Below are positions 50,140-58,009 of a stretch of 64,000 bases of DNA, one piece after another (the first letter of the stretch is position 1; every line of letters begins with the position of its first letter). The notes below the pieces were generated by a model, which saw nothing but the letters and a program-made list of their open reading frames with translations, searched no databases and was not told where the DNA came from. This DNA comes from Bombella dulcis (GTDB lineage Bacteria > Pseudomonadota > Alphaproteobacteria > Acetobacterales > Acetobacteraceae), in NCBI RefSeq assembly GCF_026385505.1, contig NZ_JANIDV010000006.1:1-64000 (forward strand), in the 5' to 3' direction. The position numbers and the translations under genes are program-made.

Positions 50140-52890
50140 TCAGCCCTCCTGCTTTTTCATTGTGGAGCGTTTTTTGCGGACGGTCTGTTTCTTCCGGTTC
50201 TGCTCTACACGGGCAGCATAGCGGCGGAAGAGATGCTCAAGCCGCTGTGTGTCGTTGGCGAAAGCCTGCCCTTTATTATAAAGCCCTTCCAGCAGGGCAT
50301 CATTGGCCTGGTGGGCCGCCTGGAGGTCGGCGGGCATTTTGTTCGGGTCATACAGTTCGGCCATATTTTTGTCGAAGTAGGACGCCCTCACTTTCATGAT
50401 CTCCCGCCCGGACTGCTTCAGGACCTCTTTGTCTGCCTCCGTGAGGACGGGCACGGGGAAGGTGTGCCAGCCGAGCGTGTTGGAGTAGCGGAAGTCTGTT
50501 TTCAGTTTGCCGCAGACTGAGGCCGCCCATGCCAGATGGAGGCGGGAAATCAGCAGGGCAAAGCACCATTCCGGGGCGTCATAGAGGACGAAGTTGAGGT
50601 TGGAGGAAATTGTGTCAGATTTAACCCGGATGGCCGGAAGATAGGGACGGCGTTCCGAGCTGACACTGGGGACGAGGTAGGCGTGGTTTTGTGGGGCGTC
50701 ATGCTCCCTGAACTGCCAAGGTCGGTCCAGCAGTTTCTGGTTGTTGCGGGCGTCTTTCATGGCAAGACGGGCTGCATATGTAGCCTTTATGCGTTCGGCA
50801 ATGGGCGGAATCTGCCTTGCCTGTTTCAGCTCTGCATCATCAATCCAGAGGCAATAACGCTCAAGATCATTGATGGCCTCTCTGGAGCCCATGAACCGCC
50901 GAATGAAGGGCTCAGCTTGTGGGGCCTGTTGCAGGAGCTGGATTTTTTCTTCTGGTGAGAGGATGAGATGGCCGTTATCGGTAGGTTTGTTACCGTAAGT
51001 CATCTCAGGTAGCCCGAAGATGCTTTTGCTGGCCTTTTCAATGTACACATTCGGAGCATCCAGCAGATAGGCATTGATGTTTTGCGCCTGATGCTCCGTC
51101 TCCCCGGTGAAGAGTCGTTTTAGTAGTGTTGTGGTCTTGGTTTCCGGACGGTTTCTCAACCCGACAATGATGCAGACAACAGCGGCATTATGACTGGCAT
51201 TGTTGCGCCATTTGAAGGAAGTATGGGCAAAGCTGATCTCCAGCTCCTTCCTCAGCAGGTCGGGCCAGAGGGCATTGACGGCCTGCCCCTGACAGAGCGA
51301 ATTGGTGGAAACCAGAGCGGCCTCTGCCTGCCGTCCCTGAATATAGCGGGCCGCTTTGAAGAACCATGCCGCCACATAATCCAGCCCCCGATAGTTTTTC
51401 ACGGCACCGGAGAAAGTGATGGCCATGTCGGCTTTCTGCTCAGCATTCTGGTAGTTCGAACCCAGAAAAGGCGGATTGCCGATGATGTACACCAGTGTAT
51501 CACCTCCCGGTGGTGGGCAGACTGCCTCCCAGTCAAGCCGCAGCGCATTGCCGCAGACAATATGGGCAGCTTCCCGTAGCGGCAGGGGGGCGATGGCCCG
51601 GCCAAAACGTTCGGCAAAGAGGGCATTGGCCTGATATTCCGCAATGAACAGTGCCAGTTTGGCCGTCTCTGCGGCAAAGTCCGCACATTCGATGCCGTGA
51701 AAATTGGCAATCGGGATGATGGAAAACAGCTCCATCGTGTCATTGCCGTTCAGCGTGGCCAGCCGTTGCAGGATGGTCATTTCCAGCTCCCGGAGCTGGC
51801 GGTAGGCAACGACAAGAAAGTTTCCGGAGCCGCAGGCGGGGTCAAAAATATGGATATGACCGAGTTTGCTGCGGAGCTTCCGTAGGGCAGCAGCTCTGTC
51901 CCACTCCTTCTGGATATCGCTGCGTAGACCATCCAGGAAAAGGGGATCGATGACTTTGCGGATATTGGGGACGGATGTGTAATGCATTCCCAGTTCGGCC
52001 CGGATGCCCGTATCCGCCACGGACTGGATCATGGAGCCGAAAATGTCGGGGTTGATGTCCTTCCAGTCCAGCTGGCAGGCATCCTTCAGGTAGCGGAAGG
52101 CCGTGACATCAAAGGTCGGTATGGCAATTTCGCCCGCAAACAGCCCGCCATTGACGTATTCCAGAGGGGCCGTCCAGTCCGGCAGGTGGCTGCGTCCGTC
52201 CTTCGGCAGGTTCATGGCTTCAAACCCGGCCTGAAGGACCGTATGCAGGGCTTCACCTTCTTTCCCGCCATAATCCAGCACGAGGCGGGTGAACTGGTCC
52301 TTGGGGAAGATGCCGACATCTTCGGAGAACAGGCAGAAGATCAGCCGCATCATGAACTGGTTCATGATGTGCGTATGGCTGGGATTCTTCCATTCCGGGT
52401 TGTGCCGGATGAGGGCGTCATAGAGCCTGGCCAGCTTGCCCGTGGCCTGCACGTCAACGGGGTTTTCTTCCACGGCCCGGTAACGCTCCTTACCCGCAGC
52501 GGGGAGGAAGAAGCCGAAATGTCTGGCCATTTCATCCAGCCGGCAATGAAGGCTTTCCCCGCTGGCAGGGTGGAAAGCGGCCAGCATGATGCCGTCTGTC
52601 GTTAGGAGAATGGCCGGTTTGGCCTGTTTATTGCGGGGAGAGGCCTTCAGCTGGTCCAGAACGGAATCAACTGTCATTTCCGCCGTCGGGTCTGCTGGAG
52701 CAAAATGGAACCGGCGGTTCAGCAGAACACCATCAGGCAGGTCGGAACGATTGGTTCCTCCCTTGCGTAACCGGTCCACGTTCGCTCTGGCGGCATCCGT
52801 GGCGAGCGCAAAATCATAGGGAAATGCACTGGCATCGTAGGGCTGAGAGGCGAGGTCCGAGAGAGCATCATAGATTTCAGTCGGATTCAC
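50140..52890 (-). CDS. Class I N6-adenine DNA methyltransferase, MmeI-like
   Basis: A 916-residue protein starting with GTG. The helical region (FCLFSEDVGIFPKDQF, EYVNGGLFAGEIAIP, AELGMHYTSVPNIRKVIDPLFLDGL) and the methyltransferase core (SAM motif FDPACGSGNFL at about 355; catalytic IGNPPFLGSNY at about 470) follow the MmeI-type plan, with a target-recognition region (about 620-800) and C-terminal helices. The N-terminal 170 residues do not show the D...ExK nuclease motif of MmeI itself, so it probably only methylates. The very basic C-terminal tail may bind DNA. It is the first gene of the three-gene cassette. Predicted role: self-marking by adenine methylation and sequence recognition. Confidence 0.87.
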   Translation of the reverse strand: MNPTEIYDALSDLASQPYDASAFPYDFALATDAARANVDRLRKGGTNRSDLPDGVLLNRRFHFAPADPTAEMTVDSVLDQLKASPRNKQAKPAILLTTDGIMLAAFHPASGESLHCRLDEMARHFGFFLPAAGKERYRAVEENPVDVQATGKLARLYDALIRHNPEWKNPSHTHIMNQFMMRLIFCLFSEDVGIFPKDQFTRLVLDYGGKEGEALHTVLQAGFEAMNLPKDGRSHLPDWTAPLEYVNGGLFAGEIAIPTFDVTAFRYLKDACQLDWKDINPDIFGSMIQSVADTGIRAELGMHYTSVPNIRKVIDPLFLDGLRSDIQKEWDRAAALRKLRSKLGHIHIFDPACGSGNFLVVAYRQLRELEMTILQRLATLNGNDTMELFSIIPIANFHGIECADFAAETAKLALFIAEYQANALFAERFGRAIAPLPLREAAHIVCGNALRLDWEAVCPPPGGDTLVYIIGNPPFLGSNYQNAEQKADMAITFSGAVKNYRGLDYVAAWFFKAARYIQGRQAEAALVSTNSLCQGQAVNALWPDLLRKELEISFAHTSFKWRNNASHNAAVVCIIVGLRNRPETKTTTLLKRLFTGETEHQAQNINAYLLDAPNVYIEKASKSIFGLPEMTYGNKPTDNGHLILSPEEKIQLLQQAPQAEPFIRRFMGSREAINDLERYCLWIDDAELKQARQIPPIAERIKATYAARLAMKDARNNQKLLDRPWQFREHDAPQNHAYLVPSVSSERRPYLPAIRVKSDTISSNLNFVLYDAPEWCFALLISRLHLAWAASVCGKLKTDFRYSNTLGWHTFPVPVLTEADKEVLKQSGREIMKVRASYFDKNMAELYDPNKMPADLQAAHQANDALLEGLYNKGQAFANDTQRLEHLFRRYAARVEQNRKKQTVRKKRSTMKKQEG

Positions 52891-52898
52891 GCCATCAA

Positions 52899-52918
52899 CC
52901 CTTTATTAAGAATAAGGG
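52899..52918 (-). promoter_or_regulatory. Hairpin covering the methyltransferase ribosome-binding site
   Basis: On the minus strand CCCTTATT-CTT-AATAAAGGG forms an 8-bp stem with one bulged A. The right arm contains AAAGGG, the likely Shine-Dalgarno sequence of the GTG at 52890. Folding would hide the ribosome site, suggesting translational damping of the cassette. Confidence 0.5.
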
Positions 52919-52967
52919 GGAAAGCGAATCACATACGGCCAGTTTTGTCCAGATGCGTTACTGCACG

Positions 52968-53010
52968 CCACACAGTCAGGGAGGGGTCTGATTCTTCCCT
53001 GACTGTGTGG
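52968..53010. terminator. Perfect 15-bp inverted repeat after tyrS
   Basis: CCACACAGTCAGGGA (52968-52982) and TCCCTGACTGTGTGG (52996-53010) are exact inverse complements around a 13-base loop, starting 8 bases after the tyrS stop. A terminator for tyrS is the simplest reading, but there is no U-run; it also marks the upstream border of the methyltransferase cassette. Confidence 0.6.
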
Positions 53011-53017
53011 TGGACTG

Positions 53018-54268
53018 TTACCCCACCCGGACGAGAATATGCTTTTTCCTGCCGGAGGAGAGTTTCAGTGCTCCATCGGTCAAGTCGGCGGAGGTGATGG
53101 TCTGGTTTTCATCCCTGATGACCACGTCATTAAGCCGTGCACCTCCACCACGGATGAGACGGCGGGCCTCACCACCGCTGGCGGCCAGCCCGGCTTCTGC
53201 GAAGAGTTTGAAGGCGGGCAGCCCCTCGGCAGGCAGGCCGGAAGGCAGCGTGACTTCCGGCAGGGCGGCCTGAACGCTGCCCTGTTCAAACACCTTGCGG
53301 GCCGTCTCGGCAGCTTCCTCGGCGGCAGCACGGCCGTGGCAGATGGCCGTGGCCTCGGTGGCCAGAATCTTCTTGGCCTCGTTGATCTCCGCACCCTCCA
53401 GCGCACCGAGACGTTCACATTCCTCTACGGGGAGGTCCGTGAACATCTTGAGGAAGCGGCCTACGTCGGCATCCTCGGTATTGCGCCAGAACTGCCAGTA
53501 ATCGAAGACAGGCCGCCGCTCTTTTCGGACCCATACGGCCCCGTTGGCGGACTTGCCCATTTTTGCACCGGAGGAGGTGGTGACAAGCGGTGTTGTCAGC
53601 CCGAACAGGCGGGCACCATCGGTGCGGCGGGCAAGGTCGATGCCGGAGACGATGTTGCCCCACTGGTCAGAGCCGCCCATCTGGAGGATGGCCCCGTGGC
53701 GGCGGTACAGCTCCCGGAAATCGAATGCCTGAAGAATGGAATAGTTGAACTCGAGGAAGGTCAGCCCCTGTTCCCGGTCCAGACGCTGCTTCACGCTTTC
53801 AAAGGAGAGCATCCGGCTGACGGAGAACTGCACCCCGACATCCTGGAGCAGGCTGATATAGGAGAGCCTGTCCAGCCAGTCCGCATTATTGACGAGGCGG
53901 CATTTCCCATCATCAAAATTCAGGAACTGCCCCAGAGAGGCCCGCAGACCGGCGAGATTGTGGGTGATGGTCTCGTCCGTCATCAGGGACCGGGCTTCAT
54001 CACGGAAGGAGGGATCGCCGATCTTCGCCGTGCCACCGCCAATCAGGGCGATGGGGTTGTGTCCGTGCTTCTGGAGCAGGCGCAGCATCATGATCGACAT
54101 GGCATTACCCACATGCAGGGAGTCCGCCGTGGGGTCGAAGCCGATATAGGCCGTGATCGGGCCTGCCAGCATCTGTTCGTCCAGTGCCTCGAAATCGGTA
54201 CACTGGAAGATCATGTCACGGGCCTTGGCCTCTCGCAGGAACGGGCTTTTAAGCGGTATATCGGTCAT
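53018..54268 (-). CDS. tyrS: Tyrosine--tRNA ligase
   Basis: Class I aminoacyl-tRNA synthetase, 416 residues. The HIGH-equivalent is in [15 protein letters not shown] (about residues 43-57), tyrosine-binding residues lie in [11 protein letters not shown] and [10 protein letters not shown], and the KMSKS-equivalent is GAKMGKS (about residue 236). A C-terminal S4-like RNA-binding domain ([30 protein letters not shown]) completes the bacterial TyrS layout. It is transcribed on the minus strand in line with an alpha/beta hydrolase gene 42 bases upstream. Essential housekeeping gene. Confidence 0.97.
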   Translation of the reverse strand: MTDIPLKSPFLREAKARDMIFQCTDFEALDEQMLAGPITAYIGFDPTADSLHVGNAMSIMMLRLLQKHGHNPIALIGGGTAKIGDPSFRDEARSLMTDETITHNLAGLRASLGQFLNFDDGKCRLVNNADWLDRLSYISLLQDVGVQFSVSRMLSFESVKQRLDREQGLTFLEFNYSILQAFDFRELYRRHGAILQMGGSDQWGNIVSGIDLARRTDGARLFGLTTPLVTTSSGAKMGKSANGAVWVRKERRPVFDYWQFWRNTEDADVGRFLKMFTDLPVEECERLGALEGAEINEAKKILATEATAICHGRAAAEEAAETARKVFEQGSVQAALPEVTLPSGLPAEGLPAFKLFAEAGLAASGGEARRLIRGGGARLNDVVIRDENQTITSADLTDGALKLSSGRKKHILVRVG

Positions 54269-54310
54269 GAAGGGCCTTCCTGTAGGGATGTCCTGTCGGG
54301 CGGGGACTGG

Positions 54311-55006
54311 TCAGCCGACAGCTTCTGCCGCAGGCTGGATCATCAGCGTTTCTTCAGGGGCAAAAAGGTTTTTCTGCCGGGTTGTCACATGGTCTTCCAG
54401 TGCATCGGCAATCAGTTCCGCCTGCTGGGAGAAGATATGGTCGGCATTGTCGAAGACACGGTAATCGACCGTGACATTCTTCTGCGTGTTGAGCTTGTCC
54501 ACCAGCTTGCGGATGACAGGCTCGGGGGCCATGCTGTCCTTGCCACCGGCGATCATCAGGCCGCTGCACGGGCAGGGGGCAAGGAAGTTGAAGTCATAAT
54601 CATCAGCGGGCGGGGCCACGCTGATCCAGCCCCGGATTTCCGGCCGGCGCATGAGCAGCTGCATCCCCACGAAGGCCCCGAAGGAATAGCCGGCGATCCA
54701 CAGTTCCGAAGAATTGGGATTGATCATCTGCATCCAGTCCAGCGCAGCGGCGGCATCGGAGATTTCCCCGATTCCACCGTCATAACGCCCCTGGGAGCGG
54801 CCGACCCCACGGGAGTTGTAACGCAGGACGGAAAACCCCATTGTCTGGAAACGCCGGTACATGGTGTAGGCAATGCGGTTGTTCATCGTCCCGCCATGCA
54901 GCGGGTGCGGGTGGATGATCAGGGCGAGGGGGGCGTCTGGGTTTTCGGAGTGATGGTAATGGCCTTCGAGCCGCCCATCCGGGCCGGCGAACATGACTTC
55001 AGGCAT
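54311..55006 (-). CDS. Alpha/beta hydrolase
   Basis: A 231-residue cytoplasmic hydrolase. It has the HPHPLHGGTMNN oxyanion region, the RYNSRGVGRSQGRYDGG loop, the nucleophile elbow GYSFGA (about residue 105), an acidic residue in GGKDSMAPE and a catalytic His in NADHIFS. This set defines a well-conserved bacterial family annotated only as alpha/beta hydrolase. It is divergent from the cysteine desulfurase operon and lies just upstream of tyrS. Substrate is unknown; no lipase or esterase specificity can be read. Confidence 0.87.
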   Translation of the reverse strand: MPEVMFAGPDGRLEGHYHHSENPDAPLALIIHPHPLHGGTMNNRIAYTMYRRFQTMGFSVLRYNSRGVGRSQGRYDGGIGEISDAAAALDWMQMINPNSSELWIAGYSFGAFVGMQLLMRRPEIRGWISVAPPADDYDFNFLAPCPCSGLMIAGGKDSMAPEPVIRKLVDKLNTQKNVTVDYRVFDNADHIFSQQAELIADALEDHVTTRQKNLFAPEETLMIQPAAEAVG

Positions 55007-55172
55007 GCGTCTCTCATCTTCTTGTCCACCCCGCCGCCTGATGGAGGCCCAGAGTGATGTGCGAACCGACTATGCCCGGTCGGGTCAGGACTCCGGGCAT
55101 GATTTTACGCCCCCGGCAGAAGGATGGCCCCTGTCCGGGAGGAACATACCGGCGTTGTATATCGGTTTCATC

Positions 55173-55225
55173 TTGGTAATTTCTACCAAAATCGACTCTG
55201 TCGTGATGGTTTTTTCAAATTGGTA
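55173..55225. promoter_or_regulatory. TTGGTA palindrome and third half-site before the cysteine desulfurase operon
   Basis: TTGGTA-ATTTC-TACCAA (55173-55189) is a 6-bp inverted repeat with a 5-base spacer; a third TTGGTA lies at 55220-55225. All are within 150 bases upstream of the first cysteine desulfurase in an A/T-rich segment, so they may be regulator sites. The surrounding 311 bases (55007-55317) hold no gene I can support. Confidence 0.45.
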
Positions 55226-55317
55226 AAGAAGATTGTATTTGTCTCCTTACAGGGGCGAAGCCTATCACGGGATGTCAGGGGCACGGAGGCCCTTTATCAG
55301 GCCGGAGGAAGGGAAAG

Positions 55318-56502
55318 ATGGTTCAGCAGGCAGCGGCGATGCAGCAGGCTCCAGTCTATCTGGATGCCAATGCGACTGAACCCCTGCGCCCCGCAGCACG
55401 GGATGCCATGCTGGCAGGACTGGACCAGGTGGGAAACCCTGCCTCCGTCCATGCGGCGGGACGTAAGGCCCGCATCATGCTGGAGGAGGCCAGGCGTCAG
55501 ATCGCAGCATCTTTCGGGCGGGAAGCGGACAGCTGTGTCTTTACGTCGGGAGGGACGGAGGCCGATACGCTTGCCCTGCATGCCTTCGGTCATGCAGAAG
55601 GACGCCCCATCCTCATGGGGGCCACCGAGCATGATGCCATCCGCAGGGCTGTGCCGGAGGCTGGAATCATCCCTGTGGATGGGCAGGGTGTGATTGACCG
55701 TACGGCTCTGGAAGAGATGCTGGAGGCTCATGAAGCTCCACTGGTCTGCATCATGGCGGCAAATAACGAGACGGGTGTTCATGCACCGCTGCGGGAGGTT
55801 GCGGCTCTGTGCCGCCGTCATGGGGCTTTCCTGCATGTTGATGCCGTACAGGCGGCAGGACGGATGCGGGAACAGGATGATTTCTTGCTGGCCCTGAAGG
55901 ATGGTTCACTGGAGGGAGCCAGTCTGGCCCTGTCTGCCCATAAGATGGGAGGCCCGAAGGGGTCAGGCGTGCTGCTTCTGCCAGAAGACAGGCCCCTGTC
56001 CCCTCTGCTGCCCGGTGGAGGGCAGGAGCGGGGACGGCGTGGCGGCACACCGGCCCTCGCTTCCCACATGGGCATGGCCGCTGCCCTAGAAGAGAGCCGG
56101 AGGCAGGACTGGAACATTCTGGCCGTCCTCAGGGATGAGCTGGAGGCTGTCATGGTACAGGCTGGAGCCATCATCATGGGGCATGGGGTGGCCCGTCTGC
56201 CCAACACGGTCAGTGCCGTCCTGCCCGGCGTGCCTGCCCAGATGCAGCTCATGGCACTGGATATTGAAGGTTACTGCGTGTCTGCCGGGTCTGCCTGTTC
56301 GTCCGGCAAGGTGAGCCGGTCGCATGTGCTGGAAGCGATGGGACAGGGTGAGGCGGCGGGGCAGGCCATCCGTGTCTCCCTGCCGTGGAATGTCGTGGCT
56401 GATGATGTACGGGCCTTCGGGCGGGCTTATGGCCTCATGGCGCAGCGTTTTGCTGAACGGGGCCTCCTGAAAAAAACATCGTCCTGCGGGAGAAGCCAGT
56501 GA
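55318..56502 (+). CDS. Cysteine desulfurase (first of a tandem pair)
   Basis: A 394-residue PLP enzyme of the NifS/IscS class that takes sulfur from L-cysteine as a protein persulfide. PLP contacts are in FTSGGTEADTLAL and ATEHDAIRRAV, the PLP lysine in LSAHKMGGPKG (about residue 205) and the persulfide Cys in SAGSACSSGKVSRSHVL. It is more divergent from IscS than the second copy: it has DANATEPLRP where IscS has D-x-x-ATTP and lacks the IscS C-terminal region. It overlaps the second desulfurase by GTGA. It may serve iron-sulfur assembly or tRNA thiolation with the genes downstream. Confidence 0.9.
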   Translation: MVQQAAAMQQAPVYLDANATEPLRPAARDAMLAGLDQVGNPASVHAAGRKARIMLEEARRQIAASFGREADSCVFTSGGTEADTLALHAFGHAEGRPILMGATEHDAIRRAVPEAGIIPVDGQGVIDRTALEEMLEAHEAPLVCIMAANNETGVHAPLREVAALCRRHGAFLHVDAVQAAGRMREQDDFLLALKDGSLEGASLALSAHKMGGPKGSGVLLLPEDRPLSPLLPGGGQERGRRGGTPALASHMGMAAALEESRRQDWNILAVLRDELEAVMVQAGAIIMGHGVARLPNTVSAVLPGVPAQMQLMALDIEGYCVSAGSACSSGKVSRSHVLEAMGQGEAAGQAIRVSLPWNVVADDVRAFGRAYGLMAQRFAERGLLKKTSSCGRSQ

Positions 56503-57650
56503 CCCGTCAGGATGACGTGATTTATCTGGACTATCTTGCCACGACTCCCTGTGATCCTGCCGTGGTGGAGGCGATGCTGCCGTGGTTCACGCAGCAGCCT
56601 GCCAATGCGGGGAGCCTGCATCTTCCGGGGCGGCAGGCAGAGGACGCCGTGGAGCGTGCCAGGGAGGAACTGGCCGAAGCCCTTCAGGTCAGTCCGCAGG
56701 AAGTGATCTGGACCTCCGGGGCGACGGAGTCCAACAATCTGGCCATCAAGGGAGCAGCCCGCTTCCTGAAGGAACAGGGCGACGGACGGCGGCGCATCAT
56801 CACCGTGGCGACGGAACATAAATGCGTTCTGGAAGCCGTGCGGTCTCTGGCGGCGGAGGGGTTCGAGCCTGTCATCCTGCCCGTGGAGCCGGATGGCCGC
56901 CTGCTGCCGGATCGTCTGGAAGAGGCCCTGAAGACACCCACCCTGCTGGTCAGCATCATGGCGGCAAACAACGAGACAGGCGTGGTGCAGGATATTCCCC
57001 GCCTCATGCTGTCCGTGAAGCAGGCCGGTGCCCTGCTGCATGTGGACATGGCCCAGATGTTCGGCAAGCTGCCCTGCACGCTGGAGGGAGTCGATCTCGC
57101 CTCATTTTCGGGACACAAGATATATGGTCCGAAGGGAGTGGGTGCCCTGTATGTCCGGCGGAGGCCCCGTGTGCGGCTGGTCCCGCTGCTGTCCGGTGGC
57201 GGGCAGGAGCGGGGTCTGCGTTCCGGCACCCTGCCTGTTCCTCTCATCGTGGGCATGGGGGTGGCCGCACGGATGGCCGTGGAGACTGGGGAGGCTGAAG
57301 CGGAGCGTCTTGCGGGCTTGCGGGATGGGCTATGGCAGGGTATGCGGCAGCTGTTCCCGGCAGCCCGTCTTAACGGAGCATCCGCCCCACGGCTGCCGGG
57401 CGTCTTGAACATATGCCTGCCCGCCGGGCCTGAGGCCTGGCAGGTCATGGCCGCCGTGCCGGGAGTTGCCTTTTCATCAGGTTCGGCCTGCTCGGCAGCA
57501 TCCGGGGCACCATCCTACGTTCTGAAGGCAATGGGGCTGACGGAGGCGGAGGCACGCAGGAGCTTGCGTCTGTCGGTAGGACGTTTTACCCCGGCAGGTG
57601 ACGTGGAGTGCGCAGTGGCCCGTTTTGGGCAGGGCCTTGCCGGGTGGTGA
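56499..57650 (+). CDS. Cysteine desulfurase IscS/NifS-like (second of a tandem pair)
   Basis: A 383-residue cysteine desulfurase closer to classic IscS/NifS: YLDYLATTPCDPAVVEAML, TSGATESNNLAIKGAARF, ATEHKCVLEAVRSL, PLP lysine in FSGHKIYGPKGVGALYV and persulfide Cys in SSGSACSAASGAPSYVLKAMG. GTG start inside the end of the first copy. Having two distinct desulfurases back to back suggests either separate sulfur acceptors or a heteromeric enzyme. The next genes encode a [2Fe-2S] ferredoxin and MnmA, both linked to sulfur transfer; iscU, iscA and hscAB are not present here. Confidence 0.92.
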   Translation: MTRQDDVIYLDYLATTPCDPAVVEAMLPWFTQQPANAGSLHLPGRQAEDAVERAREELAEALQVSPQEVIWTSGATESNNLAIKGAARFLKEQGDGRRRIITVATEHKCVLEAVRSLAAEGFEPVILPVEPDGRLLPDRLEEALKTPTLLVSIMAANNETGVVQDIPRLMLSVKQAGALLHVDMAQMFGKLPCTLEGVDLASFSGHKIYGPKGVGALYVRRRPRVRLVPLLSGGGQERGLRSGTLPVPLIVGMGVAARMAVETGEAEAERLAGLRDGLWQGMRQLFPAARLNGASAPRLPGVLNICLPAGPEAWQVMAAVPGVAFSSGSACSAASGAPSYVLKAMGLTEAEARRSLRLSVGRFTPAGDVECAVARFGQGLAGW

Positions 57651-57683
57651 GGCTGCTGCATGGATACAGGGAGTGAGGGATTT

Positions 57684-57998
57684 ATGGCCCGGATGGTTTT
57701 TGTTGAGCGTGATGGTAGTCGCCACGAGGTGGAGGCACAGACTGGTCTTTCCGTGCTGGAGATTGCCCATGAGAATAATATCGACCTTGAAGGGGCCTGC
57801 GAAGGCTCGCTCGCCTGTGCAACCTGTCATGTGATCGTGGACCCGGCCTGGGCGGACAGGCTGAAAAGCCCGACTGATGATGAGGAAGACATGCTCGACC
57901 TCGCCTTTGGTCTGGAAAAGACATCCCGTCTTGGCTGCCAGATTGTCATGACGGAAGAGCTGGATGGTCTTGTCGTCCATCTTCCCAAGGCTGGCTGA
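57684..57998 (+). CDS. fdx: [2Fe-2S] ferredoxin, ISC type
   Basis: A 104-residue adrenodoxin-like ferredoxin. The cluster ligands are C-x5-C-x2-C ([10 protein letters not shown]) and a fourth Cys in SRLGCQIV, exactly the ISC-ferredoxin pattern, followed by the C-terminal VVHLPKA. It supplies electrons for iron-sulfur cluster assembly on the IscS/IscU complex. The start at ATG 57684 follows GAGGG; an upstream ATG at 57660 is less well placed. It lies between a cysteine desulfurase and mnmA, 12 bases before the latter. Confidence 0.94.
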   Translation: MARMVFVERDGSRHEVEAQTGLSVLEIAHENNIDLEGACEGSLACATCHVIVDPAWADRLKSPTDDEEDMLDLAFGLEKTSRLGCQIVMTEELDGLVVHLPKAG

Positions 57999-58009
57999 GG
58001 CGTCTGACC

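Noticed and set aside
46829..52890. DISARM, BREX or classical type I/III restriction system
   Set aside because: No DrmA/DrmB-like, PglZ/BrxC-like, HsdS-like or Res/Mod pair is seen; the gene set is methyltransferase, stand-alone helicase and GIY-YIG nuclease.
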